Assembly: GCF_001811425.1 (NCBI RefSeq)
Contig: NZ_KV804709.1
Span: forward strand, 1 to 64,000
Direction of reading: 5' to 3'
Length of the DNA: 64,000 nt
Source of the DNA: Peptoniphilus_A sp001811425
GTDB lineage: Bacteria > Bacillota > Clostridia > Tissierellales > Peptoniphilaceae
Shown here: piece by piece, positions 50,505 through 59,515 of the stretch
Numbering within the stretch: position 1 is the stretch's first letter
Layout of the letters: each line of letters begins with the position of its first letter
Position numbers and translations under genes: made by a program
The notes under the pieces: generated by a model
Seen by the model: the letters and a program-made list of their open reading frames with translations, nothing else
Database searches by the model: none
What the model was told of the DNA's origin: nothing

Positions 50505-51869
50505 TTACAATTCAAAAATCTCATCTGCCACTTCATTTAAAAATTCTATATCATGGGAAACAATAAAAATTATTTTATCTTTATTTCTATATTTTTTAAT
50601 CAGTTCAGATATTTTTATCATATTAGCATAATCCATGCCGCTAGTGGGCTCATCATAGTAAACAAAAGTAGAGTCTTTACACATTATGTAGGCTATTGCA
50701 AGTCTTTGCTTTTGTCCTCCTGATAAGCTCATTGGGTGTCTTTCAATAAATTCGTCGAGGCCTAAATCTTTTAAAATAGTTTTTGCCTTTTCTTCATCAA
50801 AATTCTTTACACCTAGGCTAAGCTCTTTGAATACTTCATCTGTAAATAATTGATGATTTACGTCTTGCATAACAAGTGAAGAGTTTTTGAGTCTTTCTTT
50901 TTTAGATAGCTTCTCTCCCTTAAAATAAATTTCTTCTTTTGATTTTTTCTCAAGGCCAATTAAACATCTTAAAAGCGTTGACTTTCCTCGTCCGTTGAAT
51001 CCTATTATGCCATAAATTTTCCCAAGCTTAAACGCAATGTCTTTTAAGCTTAAATACTCATCATCAGTAAATTTGTAGCTAAGATTTTTTATCTGATACT
51101 CTCCACCATCTTTTAAATAAGGAACTTCTAATTTACTTAATTCTTTATCTCTTAAACTTAAAGTGTTCAATTCATTTTTATCTAGCTTTAAAAATTCACT
51201 CCTCCTATAAATTTTTTTAAGTTTGCCCTTATCTATCAAAAATACACGGTCAACTATATCCATTAAATAATAGATTCTATGCTCAGCTACAATTATGCTT
51301 ATTCCCTTTTCTTTTAATATCTTTAGCATCTTTGTCAAAACACTTATGCTTTTAATATCCAAATTTGATGAAGGTTCATCCATAACTATTATCTTTGTGC
51401 CTGCTATATAAGAAGCGGCAATGCAAAGTATTTGCTTCTCACCGCCGGATAGATTAAATATATTTCTGTTCAAAAGATTTTTTATCGGGAATATCTCAAG
51501 CATATCACTTAAACGCTTGTCCATCTCTTCTCTTGCAAGACCAATATTTTCCAAATAAAATAATAATTCTAACGTAGTATTAACATTAAAGAAATATGTC
51601 TTAGGATTTTGAAAAACAGTTGAGACAAGCATTGAGATTTGATAAAGTTCCAAATCTTTTATATTTTTGCCATCAATAACTATTTCGCCCTTTGTCTTTG
51701 CGTTATCATACCTTACAGCTAGTCCATTGATAGAGTTTATTAAAGATGACTTACCACTTCCACTTTTTCCTGTAAATAGCACGCACTCTCCCTCGGTTAC
51801 GGATAGTGATATACCATCTAATATATGTTCTTCGCCATAATTAAGGCTTAAATTTTTAACTTCTACCAT
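50505..51869 (-). CDS. ECF transporter ATPase, two fused ABC domains
   Basis: This 454-residue protein joins two CbiO/EcfA-type ATPases. Domain 1 has GKSGSGKSS, NLSGGEKQILCIAASY and IIVMDEPSSNLD; domain 2 has GFNGRGKST, MSLSGGQKQRLAIAY and VYYDEPTSGMD. It lacks membrane segments and would power the EcfT-type protein encoded just upstream (7-bp overlap). The fused two-domain form is common in dedicated group I-like or MptD-linked ECF systems. It is the last gene of the island. Confidence 0.9.
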   Translation of the reverse strand: MVEVKNLSLNYGEEHILDGISLSVTEGECVLFTGKSGSGKSSLINSINGLAVRYDNAKTKGEIVIDGKNIKDLELYQISMLVSTVFQNPKTYFFNVNTTLELLFYLENIGLAREEMDKRLSDMLEIFPIKNLLNRNIFNLSGGEKQILCIAASYIAGTKIIVMDEPSSNLDIKSISVLTKMLKILKEKGISIIVAEHRIYYLMDIVDRVFLIDKGKLKKIYRRSEFLKLDKNELNTLSLRDKELSKLEVPYLKDGGEYQIKNLSYKFTDDEYLSLKDIAFKLGKIYGIIGFNGRGKSTLLRCLIGLEKKSKEEIYFKGEKLSKKERLKNSSLVMQDVNHQLFTDEVFKELSLGVKNFDEEKAKTILKDLGLDEFIERHPMSLSGGQKQRLAIAYIMCKDSTFVYYDEPTSGMDYANMIKISELIKKYRNKDKIIFIVSHDIEFLNEVADEIFEL

Positions 51870-52552
51870 ATTAAGCCTCCCACAATAAGTCCAGCAACAG
51901 CTAAAACATAAACAAAATCAATTAACTGTACTTTTACACGGATATATCTAGTCTTAGCAATTGGATTTTCTATTGCCTTTGTTTCTGCCGCTTTTGCAAT
52001 GTCATCTGCAATATTAGAAGATATAATTAGCAGTGGCACTGAAATATATTCAAGATATTCGATTGGGTTTTTAAAATCTATCCCTCTTACTCTCATAGCC
52101 ATTTTGATGTTTTTCTTCTCTTCTTTAAATGATGGAAAAAATCTAAACATAACCGCAATAGGTATGGATACATTCTTTGAGATCTTAAGCTTATCCATTG
52201 ACGAAATTATTGTACCTACATCAGAGGTCTTTATCATAAAGCTAGCAGCCATAAATGGTAAAATAAACATTCTAATTACAATAGGTATACTCAAAAACAT
52301 CTTAACTATAGGGTTTAATTCAGATAACACCATAAAATTAGGCAAGGAGTAAAGTATCCCACATAAAATAATCCATTTGAAAAGTGTTTTTTTGTATCTA
52401 TTCAAATAAAACAAAATTGAAAAAATACAAATTATCGCCAATTCAAAACGGATATTTATGCTATGCATAACAGTTAATCCCGTAAAGAATACAACTAATA
52501 TCTTACTGATGGGATTTGGATTAAAGGGAGCATTTGAAAAATAAGTAGGCAT
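51863..52552 (-). CDS. ECF transporter transmembrane protein (EcfT-like)
   Basis: This 229-residue protein has about five or six helices and the EcfT cytosolic coupling helix with the AMRVRGIDF motif near residue 150 (Ala-Arg-Gly type), followed by AKAAETKAIENP, a second Ala/Arg-type motif. The start is fused to the S-component stop as TAATG, so the two are translationally coupled. It links the fused ATPase to the substrate-binding component. Confidence 0.9.
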   Translation of the reverse strand: MPTYFSNAPFNPNPISKILVVFFTGLTVMHSINIRFELAIICIFSILFYLNRYKKTLFKWIILCGILYSLPNFMVLSELNPIVKMFLSIPIVIRMFILPFMAASFMIKTSDVGTIISSMDKLKISKNVSIPIAVMFRFFPSFKEEKKNIKMAMRVRGIDFKNPIEYLEYISVPLLIISSNIADDIAKAAETKAIENPIAKTRYIRVKVQLIDFVYVLAVAGLIVGGLIW

Positions 52553-53133
52553 TATACAATGCCTGCTTTTTCAAAGTGTTTTTTCAATAGTGCCTTGCCT
52601 ATATATGCTCCAAGAATTCCTCCTAAGAAAGCACCTAAGGCTACTAAGGCCATGTGAGGATATGTTATTAGTTTTTCCAAGGCTACTACATAGTCATCCC
52701 CCATCATCCTACAATGCTCTATATATACTTCTTTTGCTAAAAGCATTTGCATCATAGAACTACAAATCCATGTGCTAAAAATGGCATAAGATATCATATT
52801 GTATTTAAATGAATTATAATTACCAATCTTTCTAATTAATTCTGCTATTATCATTACTATAAGTGATAAGACTACAACTACGTAGGTATGACCAGCTGCA
52901 AACATCACAAGTGGTGATATCATACCAAATATAAATAACGACCATGGCTTTTGAACTTTAGTCATAAATAACATAACTACAGTCCCTGCAATTATGCCCA
53001 AAACTGTTGGGTATATTAAAAACAATATTGGAATCATACCCATCATTCCAATTCCAAACATCAAGGCGAAATAAATTACAGCAAAAACACCGATACTTAC
53101 TAAATCTTTTACTTTTAATTTTTTATTATCTAC
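52552..53133 (-). CDS. MptD-family ECF substrate-binding (S) component, start codon unclear
   Basis: The open frame reads VDNKKLKVKDLVSIGVFAVI then YFALMFGIGMMGMIPIL, and 193 residues fit the usual size of these S components. AGGAGG lies at 53139-53144, but the codon at the expected start is GTA (53131-53133), not ATG, GTG or TTG. The next usable start (TTG 53064) would remove the first helix. A 2-base loss (ATGGAT to GAT) would explain it. Ligand unknown; the neighbours suggest a metallophore. Confidence 0.75.
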   Translation of the reverse strand, partial: VDNKKLKVKDLVSIGVFAVIYFALMFGIGMMGMIPILFLIYPTVLGIIAGTVVMLFMTKVQKPWSLFIFGMISPLVMFAAGHTYVVVVLSLIVMIIAELIRKIGNYNSFKYNMISYAIFSTWICSSMMQMLLAKEVYIEHCRMMGDDYVVALEKLITYPHMALVALGAFLGGILGAYIGKALLKKHFEKAGIV

Positions 53134-53144
53134 TTTAACCTCCT

Positions 53145-53179
53145 AATAAATAAATTCTTCTGCCATTTTTGTCTTTTCT
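53145..53179. repeat. 35-bp direct repeat, copy 1
   Basis: Identical to 54550-54584. It matches the last codons of the ABC gene (KTKMAEEFIY), here stranded just upstream of the S-component ribosome site and after the MATE gene. Confidence 0.93.
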
Positions 53180-53192
53180 CTTTATTTTATTT

Positions 53193-54536
53193 TTAATTTT
53201 TTACATTCATATTTGAAAGAGCCTTGGCTTGCATTGCTAAACCTACCATTATCATAGTAAAATCTACAACTGGTTCTGCCCACCAAACAGCCCCTGCTCC
53301 AAATATTCTTGGCAATATAAGTAAGGCTGGGACAAGTAGTATTAACTGTCTTAGCATTACAATCATTCCAGCTTTTTTTCCATCCCCTATCGCTTGAAAA
53401 AAAGTTATTGTCATAATCATAATTCCATAAAGAATAAATACTGAATAGAATATTCTGAAATTATTAACTCCGCTTGAAATTATATCCTGACTTACTTTAA
53501 ATAAACCAAGTAACTGTTTTGAAAATACTTGTGCTGGTAACCAAAAAATTGCTGCAAGTACTGTTCCTCCTATAGAAAATATCTTCATAGTTTCCTTTAC
53601 TCTATCGTATTGTTTTGCTCCAAAGTTTGTACCAATAATCGGCTGTAACCCCTGACTCATTCCCCAAATTGGTATAAATGAAAATCCATAAAATCTCAAA
53701 GTTGCTGACATTAATATTGCATTTGGATCTCCTCCATATCTAAAAGCTTGTCTATAAAGCAATGTTTGCTGAACCATGAAAAATACTTGCATGATCATAG
53801 CTGATACTCCTACTCCAAACATTTCCTTTGATATATCTTTTTCTTTTTTTATTTTCCCTATTTTTACATTTTCACTTTTATTCTTAAAATAATAAAGAGT
53901 AATAACAGCTTGAATTATTTGTGCTGTTACAGTTGCTATAGCTGCTCCCTCAATGGCATAATCACCCATTGCTTTCATTAGTATTGGATCAAGAACTATA
54001 TTGATAAAGGCACCGAGTCCCATGATACTCATTGCTCTTTTCATAAGCCCTTCACCACGCATAACCATATTGGCTGACTGGGTAAAGTTTACAAAAATTG
54101 AGCCTAGAAATATTATTCTTAAATATCTTATACCTAATGTCTTTATTTCTCCTGTTGCTCCAATTAAATCTAAAAAATATGGTCCTAGAAGTATTCCTCC
54201 TATTGTTATAATCGTTGAAAAAAAGATAACCCAATAGATAAGATTTCCCATAAGTTTGTCTATAGTATCATTATCACCTTTTCCCATGGCTCTTGATAAA
54301 ATGGATGCCGAACCTATCCCTATAAGCGTTGCAATCCCATTATTAAAAAACGTAAGTGGCATAGCTATTGAGCAAGCCGCCATAGCATTCTCACCAATTA
54401 TTTGTCCAGCAAATATTCCATCCATAAGTGGATATAGGCCTATAACTACCATCCCAATTACTGCTGGTATAGATAATTGAAACATTAAAGACAATGGCTT
54501 CTTGGTTAACAACTGTTCTTTCATGTTTTGTTCCAT
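53193..54536 (-). CDS. MATE-family efflux transporter
   Basis: This 447-residue protein has 12 predicted helices, with the MATE N-terminal motif MFQLSIPAVIGMVVIGLYPL and the internal repeat around residue 240. The ATG at 54536 is preceded by GAGGGG. The gene is flanked by 35-bp direct repeats of the ABC gene end, so it appears inserted between the ABC pair and the ECF genes. It could export a metallophore or a toxic by-product, but the substrate is unknown. Confidence 0.9.
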   Translation of the reverse strand: MEQNMKEQLLTKKPLSLMFQLSIPAVIGMVVIGLYPLMDGIFAGQIIGENAMAACSIAMPLTFFNNGIATLIGIGSASILSRAMGKGDNDTIDKLMGNLIYWVIFFSTIITIGGILLGPYFLDLIGATGEIKTLGIRYLRIIFLGSIFVNFTQSANMVMRGEGLMKRAMSIMGLGAFINIVLDPILMKAMGDYAIEGAAIATVTAQIIQAVITLYYFKNKSENVKIGKIKKEKDISKEMFGVGVSAMIMQVFFMVQQTLLYRQAFRYGGDPNAILMSATLRFYGFSFIPIWGMSQGLQPIIGTNFGAKQYDRVKETMKIFSIGGTVLAAIFWLPAQVFSKQLLGLFKVSQDIISSGVNNFRIFYSVFILYGIMIMTITFFQAIGDGKKAGMIVMLRQLILLVPALLILPRIFGAGAVWWAEPVVDFTMIMVGLAMQAKALSNMNVKN

Positions 54537-54547
54537 TTTTAATCCCC

Positions 54548-56269
54548 TCAATAAATAAATTCTTCTGCCATTTTTGTCTTTTCTATTAAATTCTTGTAAA
54601 CTTTTGATTTTTGTAAAAGCTCTTCATGTTTGCCTTGGCTTTCTACTTTTCCGTTTTCAAGAACTACTATCTTGTCTGCATTTTCTATGGATTTCATTCT
54701 GTGTGAAATGATTACAACAGTTTTATCTTTAATTAAATTATTTAATGACTCTTGAATTTTTTTCTCGTTGTCAACATCAAGGCTTGCTGCTATTTCATCT
54801 AAGATCAATATCGGTGCATCTTTTAAGAAGGCTCTGGCTATTGATAATCTCTGTCTTTCTCCCCCTGATAGCTCAGCTCCATTCTCACCAATAAGTGTAT
54901 CGAAACCCTTATCCATTTTTTCTATAAAGTCTGTGCAATTTGCAAGTTGTGCTGCTCTTTTAACTTCTTCGTCACTTGCATCTTGCTTACCAATTCTAAT
55001 ATTTTCCATAACGCTTTGATTAAATAGAACGACATCTTGAAAAACTATTGATACCTTGTCAAAAAGGGATTCTGTTGATATTTCTTTTATATCCTTGCCA
55101 TCGATTAAGATTTGTCCCTCGTCATAATCATAAAGTCTTGATATAAGTTTCAAGATAGTTGTTTTGCCACATCCACTTGCACCTACCAAAGCAGTGACCT
55201 CTCCCTGCTTAGCCTTAAAGCTTAGGCCATTTAAAACTTTTGCGTCTTTATTATAGGCAAATTCAACATCTTTTAGATCAATATCAAATTTTTTCAAATT
55301 ATAGTCTTCACCTTCCTGTAAATTTTGATTTTGAATTTCTTTTAGTCTTTCAATTTTTGGCGATAAATAAAATATCTCCATCATGCCCTCTTTAGATGCA
55401 TCTAGAGAGTCTTTTAGCTTTATCGCCGCTAGTAAATATCCTACAAGGTAGAGGGCACTTATCTCTTTATTAATAATTAGATTTACACCAACAAATATTA
55501 CGACAGCAAGGGAAATAAAGCTAAATATTGAAGATATAGACATAGTTAAAATAAGTCCTATTTCTGTCTTTAAGTGGACTTTTTCACTTTTATCCATTTG
55601 TTCATATAGCTTTTCTTTCATTTCCTCTGATAAGCCATAGGCTTTGATCTCCATTTGCATCTCTATATTTTCCTGGAAACTTTCTGAGTTTTCTCTTAAG
55701 GCGTCATAATATCTTTTTTCTCCCTTAACTGAATGATTTTTAGATAGTGGTATGAATATAAAGCTTAATATCGTTGGAATAATTACAGCTAAGCCCATTT
55801 TCACATTGCTTATTAGCATCATGACGGATATAAGTGGGAAGAATAATACCATGCCGCCCACCTTTGGTATTGAGTGACTCATTGCATGTTCTATACCTTC
55901 AATATCAGACATGATTGTTTGCGCTAGGTCTGAAATATCATGTTTAGAAAAGTATGACAGAGGTAGTTTTGATAAATTCTCCGCTGTCCTTATTCTTAAA
56001 TCTGCACTTTCTTGATAGGTTGTGCTATATAATTTATCGTATTCGATAGAAAGCAAAATATACATTGCTAGCAAGGTCAAGGCTGAGAATACTATATAAA
56101 ATCCCTTGCTTTTGCCAATATTTTCCAAAACTTCTTGAGCAAAAATCATTAGTAATATGGCAGGAAGCATGTTTATACAATAAACGAAAAATGAAGCCAG
56201 TGTTGCTTTACTTAAATTTCTTGCTCCTTTATCTGTAAGAGCAAATCTTTTTTTATAAAACTCCTTCAT
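54548..56269 (-). CDS. YbtQ-like ABC transporter subunit
   Basis: This 573-residue half-transporter has six membrane helices (1-310) and an ATPase with GASGCGKTT near residue 357, LSGGERQRLSIARAFLKDAPI near 466 (here LSGGERQRLSIARAF) and LILDEIAASLD near 487. The last reads DEIAASLD, as in siderophore importers of the exporter fold. GGAGGG precedes the ATG at 56269, which overlaps the upstream gene by 17 bp. With its partner it resembles YbtPQ/IrtAB, which import metallophores. Confidence 0.85.
   Translation of the reverse strand: MKEFYKKRFALTDKGARNLSKATLASFFVYCINMLPAILLMIFAQEVLENIGKSKGFYIVFSALTLLAMYILLSIEYDKLYSTTYQESADLRIRTAENLSKLPLSYFSKHDISDLAQTIMSDIEGIEHAMSHSIPKVGGMVLFFPLISVMMLISNVKMGLAVIIPTILSFIFIPLSKNHSVKGEKRYYDALRENSESFQENIEMQMEIKAYGLSEEMKEKLYEQMDKSEKVHLKTEIGLILTMSISSIFSFISLAVVIFVGVNLIINKEISALYLVGYLLAAIKLKDSLDASKEGMMEIFYLSPKIERLKEIQNQNLQEGEDYNLKKFDIDLKDVEFAYNKDAKVLNGLSFKAKQGEVTALVGASGCGKTTILKLISRLYDYDEGQILIDGKDIKEISTESLFDKVSIVFQDVVLFNQSVMENIRIGKQDASDEEVKRAAQLANCTDFIEKMDKGFDTLIGENGAELSGGERQRLSIARAFLKDAPILILDEIAASLDVDNEKKIQESLNNLIKDKTVVIISHRMKSIENADKIVVLENGKVESQGKHEELLQKSKVYKNLIEKTKMAEEFIY
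54550..54584. repeat. 35-bp direct repeat, copy 2
   Basis: Identical to 53145-53179 and encodes the true C-terminus of the ABC subunit. The repeats flank the MATE gene. Confidence 0.93.
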
Positions 56270-58007
56270 TTGAAACCCTCCATTCATTTGCACTGTTAAA
56301 CATTTCTTGCAGTCTCTTATAGCTTGTATCTCTTGACATTAATTCTTTGTCAGAGCCTCTTTCTATAATTTTTCCACTATCCATTACAATAACTTCATCA
56401 AGGTCTTTAATTGTAGATAGCCTGTGTGCAATCATGATAACTGTTTTATCTTTCATAAGATTTTTGAAAGCTTTTTGTAGTTCAAACTCGTTATCTGGAT
56501 CAATTGATGCTGATGCTTCATCCATAATAATAATTTTGGAATCCTTTAAAATTGCTCTTGCAATTGCAATTCTTTGTTTTTCTCCACCAGATAAATAAAC
56601 TCCCTTTGAGCCTATAATTGTGTTTTCTCTTTCTGGGAATTTTTCTAATATCAAATCGCATCCTGCTAATTTTAAGGCTCTCATAACATCATCTTTCGTC
56701 GCATCTTTATTAGCTAAGGCTACATTTTCATAAATGCTTTTCTTGAATAATTTTGAATCTTGAAAAACAAAAGAGATAGCTTTAATTAAGGCTTCGTCAG
56801 AATATTCACTTATTGCTATCCCGCCTATCTTTATGCTTCCTTCATTAACATTGTAAAAACCTGATATAAGTTTTGCCACTGTTGATTTGCCTGATCCAGA
56901 TGAACCGACTAGTGCATAGGACTTTCCCTCTTCTAATTTAAAGGATAAATTTTCAATGACAGCCTTATCGTTATAAGCAAAGCTAACATTGTCAAATTCT
57001 ATATTATAGTTTTTAAAATTATTGACATTACCATGCACTAATTTGTCTTTTTGCATATCTTCATAAAGCGCCTCTAAAGTATCTACTGCATAATTGCCTT
57101 GAGAAATGTACATGGAGTACCACATCATTCTCATAAATGAAACAAAGAGAACTCCTGATAAGAATAAAATCATGATAAGTTCAAGTAAAATCACCTTGGT
57201 GCTAGCTAAGCTAGTCATAAAATAAACTATAGGAATAATTAAAATTGCAATCAGTCCAAAAAATAGCCATTGATACAAAACGTAAGGTTTTTTACAAGAT
57301 AGGGAATAGTCATAAGCATATTTTGAGTAATCTTTTATAGCCTTATAAAAACTTTTAAAGGACTCAACATTTACTCTAAATATTTTTACAACTTGCATTC
57401 CTCTAACGTACTCAACAGTCTCAGCACTTAGTTTAGATAAGGCTTCTTGGTATATCTTCATAAATTTTTGCTCGCCCATCATTGCCCCTAAAATTAAGCC
57501 GCCGATTATTGTAAGAGCAAGCAAGGTTATGCCAACTCTTATACTTACTATAAAGCCTAGTACAAGGACAAGTATGGGTGTAACTATTGCCTGAGAGCTA
57601 TCTGGAATCATGTGAGCTACAACCTGATGAGTTTGTGCGGCATTGTCATCTATGATTTTTCTAATTTGACCAGAAGGATTCAAGTCAAAAAACCTAAAAC
57701 TAGCTTTCTCTAAACCATCAATCCCTCTTTTCCTCAAATTTGTTTCAAGCCTAAATCCCAAGATGTGTGAAAACATTCCTGAAACAAAATAAAATATCGC
57801 TCCAATTGTTAGTGTAATAACAGATTTTAATGCTAAGCTCTCTGCACCAGATAAATTCGAATTAATTATTAACTTATCTAGAAATTTGTAGATTAAATAA
57901 TATCCATATACCGTAAGTGCAGCAGATATAGCAGAAAAAACTATAGCTAAAACCCCAAGATATTTTTTATCCTCTACATAAGCAAATAGTTTTTTGTAAA
58001 TCTTCAT
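56253..58007 (-). CDS. YbtP-like ABC transporter subunit
   Basis: This 584-residue half-transporter has six helices followed by an ATPase with GSSGSGKST near residue 374, LSGGEKQRIAIARAILKDSK near 484 (20 residues) and IIMDEASASIDPDN near 505. The ATG at 58007 lies 8 bp after AGGAG; an ATG 6 bp earlier is too close to it. It is the first gene of the island and is controlled by the Fur-like box at 58058. The pair with the next gene is a heterodimer. Confidence 0.86.
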   Translation of the reverse strand: MKIYKKLFAYVEDKKYLGVLAIVFSAISAALTVYGYYLIYKFLDKLIINSNLSGAESLALKSVITLTIGAIFYFVSGMFSHILGFRLETNLRKRGIDGLEKASFRFFDLNPSGQIRKIIDDNAAQTHQVVAHMIPDSSQAIVTPILVLVLGFIVSIRVGITLLALTIIGGLILGAMMGEQKFMKIYQEALSKLSAETVEYVRGMQVVKIFRVNVESFKSFYKAIKDYSKYAYDYSLSCKKPYVLYQWLFFGLIAILIIPIVYFMTSLASTKVILLELIMILFLSGVLFVSFMRMMWYSMYISQGNYAVDTLEALYEDMQKDKLVHGNVNNFKNYNIEFDNVSFAYNDKAVIENLSFKLEEGKSYALVGSSGSGKSTVAKLISGFYNVNEGSIKIGGIAISEYSDEALIKAISFVFQDSKLFKKSIYENVALANKDATKDDVMRALKLAGCDLILEKFPERENTIIGSKGVYLSGGEKQRIAIARAILKDSKIIIMDEASASIDPDNEFELQKAFKNLMKDKTVIMIAHRLSTIKDLDEVIVMDSGKIIERGSDKELMSRDTSYKRLQEMFNSANEWRVSNEGVL

Positions 58008-58057
58008 AATCATATCTCCTTTCTTTGATATCCCTTTTAGATATAAATTTCCTTATT

Positions 58058-58072
58058 TGATAATAAGTATCA
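58058..58072. promoter_or_regulatory. Fur-like box of the metallophore island
   Basis: TGATAATAAGTATCA matches TGATAATnATTATCA at 13 of 14 positions. It lies between the divergent ABC operon (start 58007) and the AraC-type gene (58168). Confidence 0.8.
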
Positions 58073-58167
58073 TTGCTTTTATATTATATATCGGTTATAA
58101 TTGCTAATACAATAGTTTTGAATTAATAAGGCTAATTGGAATATTGTCTAAAAGGGATAGGTGTGTT

Positions 58168-59160
58168 ATGTCATATTATGATTTTGTAAAAGAATATATG
58201 AAAGTGGATGAATGTAAAAACAATAAGAAGTATTCAAGTGCAGGGCACACTTTTTGTTGGAGTAAAGATGATTCAACTTATGCAGAAGGGCTTTATTGGT
58301 TCTATGAAGGAGATGGATTTATTATTGATGTCCATGATTTTTATATCAGAGAAGAAGTAATTCAAAATAGCACTTATAGCATGGCAGACTATGTTTCAAT
58401 TTATTCAAGCTACATTGTCAGCGCAAACGGAGAAAAATTTAATCCCTATCAAACACTTACCGCAAACTCATTATGTACTTTTGACTTTGACAACATAAGA
58501 GATGATTTTGTTTTTTTATTACACGAGAATTGTTGTTATCTTGCTGTTTCCATTGGTTTTAAAAAAGAACTAATAGAAAAACATTTAGCATCTATTACCA
58601 TTAATCCAGAATCATTTTATTCAGCTTTACTTCAACCGAATCAAATAATTCTTACAAAATCCTTAGAAAAAGTTGCAATGGAAATATTAAATTGTAAGAT
58701 GGACCTTCCTGCCGCTGATTTTTTCTTTAAAGCCAAAGCAAATGAATGGGTAAGCATCGTTATAGATACCTACTTAAATAGAAATAAATATAAAATTGAG
58801 TCCGATGATAATAAAGCACTTGAAGATGTAGCAAGATTCTTAGATGATCATTTCGCCATGAATGTAAATCAAGAAACCCTTGAAAAAATATCTAAAATGA
58901 GCGGAACAAAATTAAAAAATTTGTTCAAAGAAAAATATGGTCAAAGCATTACAGAATACACCCAAAGAAAAAGAATGAATGTGGCTGAAACTCTTCTCTT
59001 AAATACCGAACTTCCAGTAAAGGAAATAGCGGAATCTGTTGGATACTCATCAGCAAGCAAATTTTCCATTTATTACAAAAGGTACAAAGGAAAACTTCCT
59101 AGTGAAGTTCGTAATTTAGCTTGCAAGGATCACAATTTAAAATGCGATTATTGTGATTAA
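58168..59160 (+). CDS. AraC-family regulator (YbtA-like position)
   Basis: The product is 330 residues from the ATG at 58168, preceded by GGATAGGTG. The C-terminal double helix-turn-helix has VNQETLEKISKMSGTKLKNL and PVKEIAESVGYSSASKFSIY with the family end KRYKGKLPSEVR. The N-terminal 200 residues form the effector part, as in siderophore-responsive YbtA and MmpR-type regulators. The extreme C-terminus (ACKDHNLKCDYCD) carries three cysteines that could bind metal. It is divergent from the ABC operon and likely activates it when its ligand is present. Confidence 0.87.
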   Translation: MSYYDFVKEYMKVDECKNNKKYSSAGHTFCWSKDDSTYAEGLYWFYEGDGFIIDVHDFYIREEVIQNSTYSMADYVSIYSSYIVSANGEKFNPYQTLTANSLCTFDFDNIRDDFVFLLHENCCYLAVSIGFKKELIEKHLASITINPESFYSALLQPNQIILTKSLEKVAMEILNCKMDLPAADFFFKAKANEWVSIVIDTYLNRNKYKIESDDNKALEDVARFLDDHFAMNVNQETLEKISKMSGTKLKNLFKEKYGQSITEYTQRKRMNVAETLLLNTELPVKEIAESVGYSSASKFSIYYKRYKGKLPSEVRNLACKDHNLKCDYCD

Positions 59161-59255
59161 AGTATTTTTTTATTTATAGGTCCTTATCTTATATGGTTTT
59201 ATAGATATTGGTATAGGTATGTATAAATTTAATAAAAAATTGGCAAAAAAATAAA

Positions 59256-59450
59256 GGGGCTGTTGCAAAAGTCCCATAATAGAAAATATAATAAGTGAAA
59301 TATGTCTCTTATCAATANNNNNNNNNNNNNNNNNNNNNNNNNNNNNNNNNNNNNNNNNNNNNNNNNNNNNNNNNNNNNNNNNNNNNNNNNNNNNNNNNNN
59401 NNNNNNNNNNNNNNNNNTTGCAGAGTAGAATCATCTATTCTGCAACATCA
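59256..59450 (+). mobile_element. short IS1182-type remnant, right of the metallophore island
   Basis: The element starts GGGGCTGTTGCAAAAGTC and soon reaches ATAATAAGTGAAATATGTCT, which matches the tail of the transposase at 50190-50223. Most of the gene is therefore deleted. The 100-N gap follows. The right-end hairpin (TTGCAGA-TAGA...TCTA-TCTGCAA, 59418-59445) is present and can also end transcription of the leftward M18 gene. Confidence 0.8.
59318..59417. other. assembly gap (100 N)
   Basis: The gap sits inside the IS1182-type remnant, as expected where repeated sequence breaks assembly. Since the tail of the transposase precedes it and the right end follows, it may be small. Confidence 0.99.
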
Positions 59451-59515
59451 GCTTAAAATTATTTTTGAATTTTTCCACCAAAATTATTCTTCGTCAAAAT
59501 TATTTTTTAAATAAA

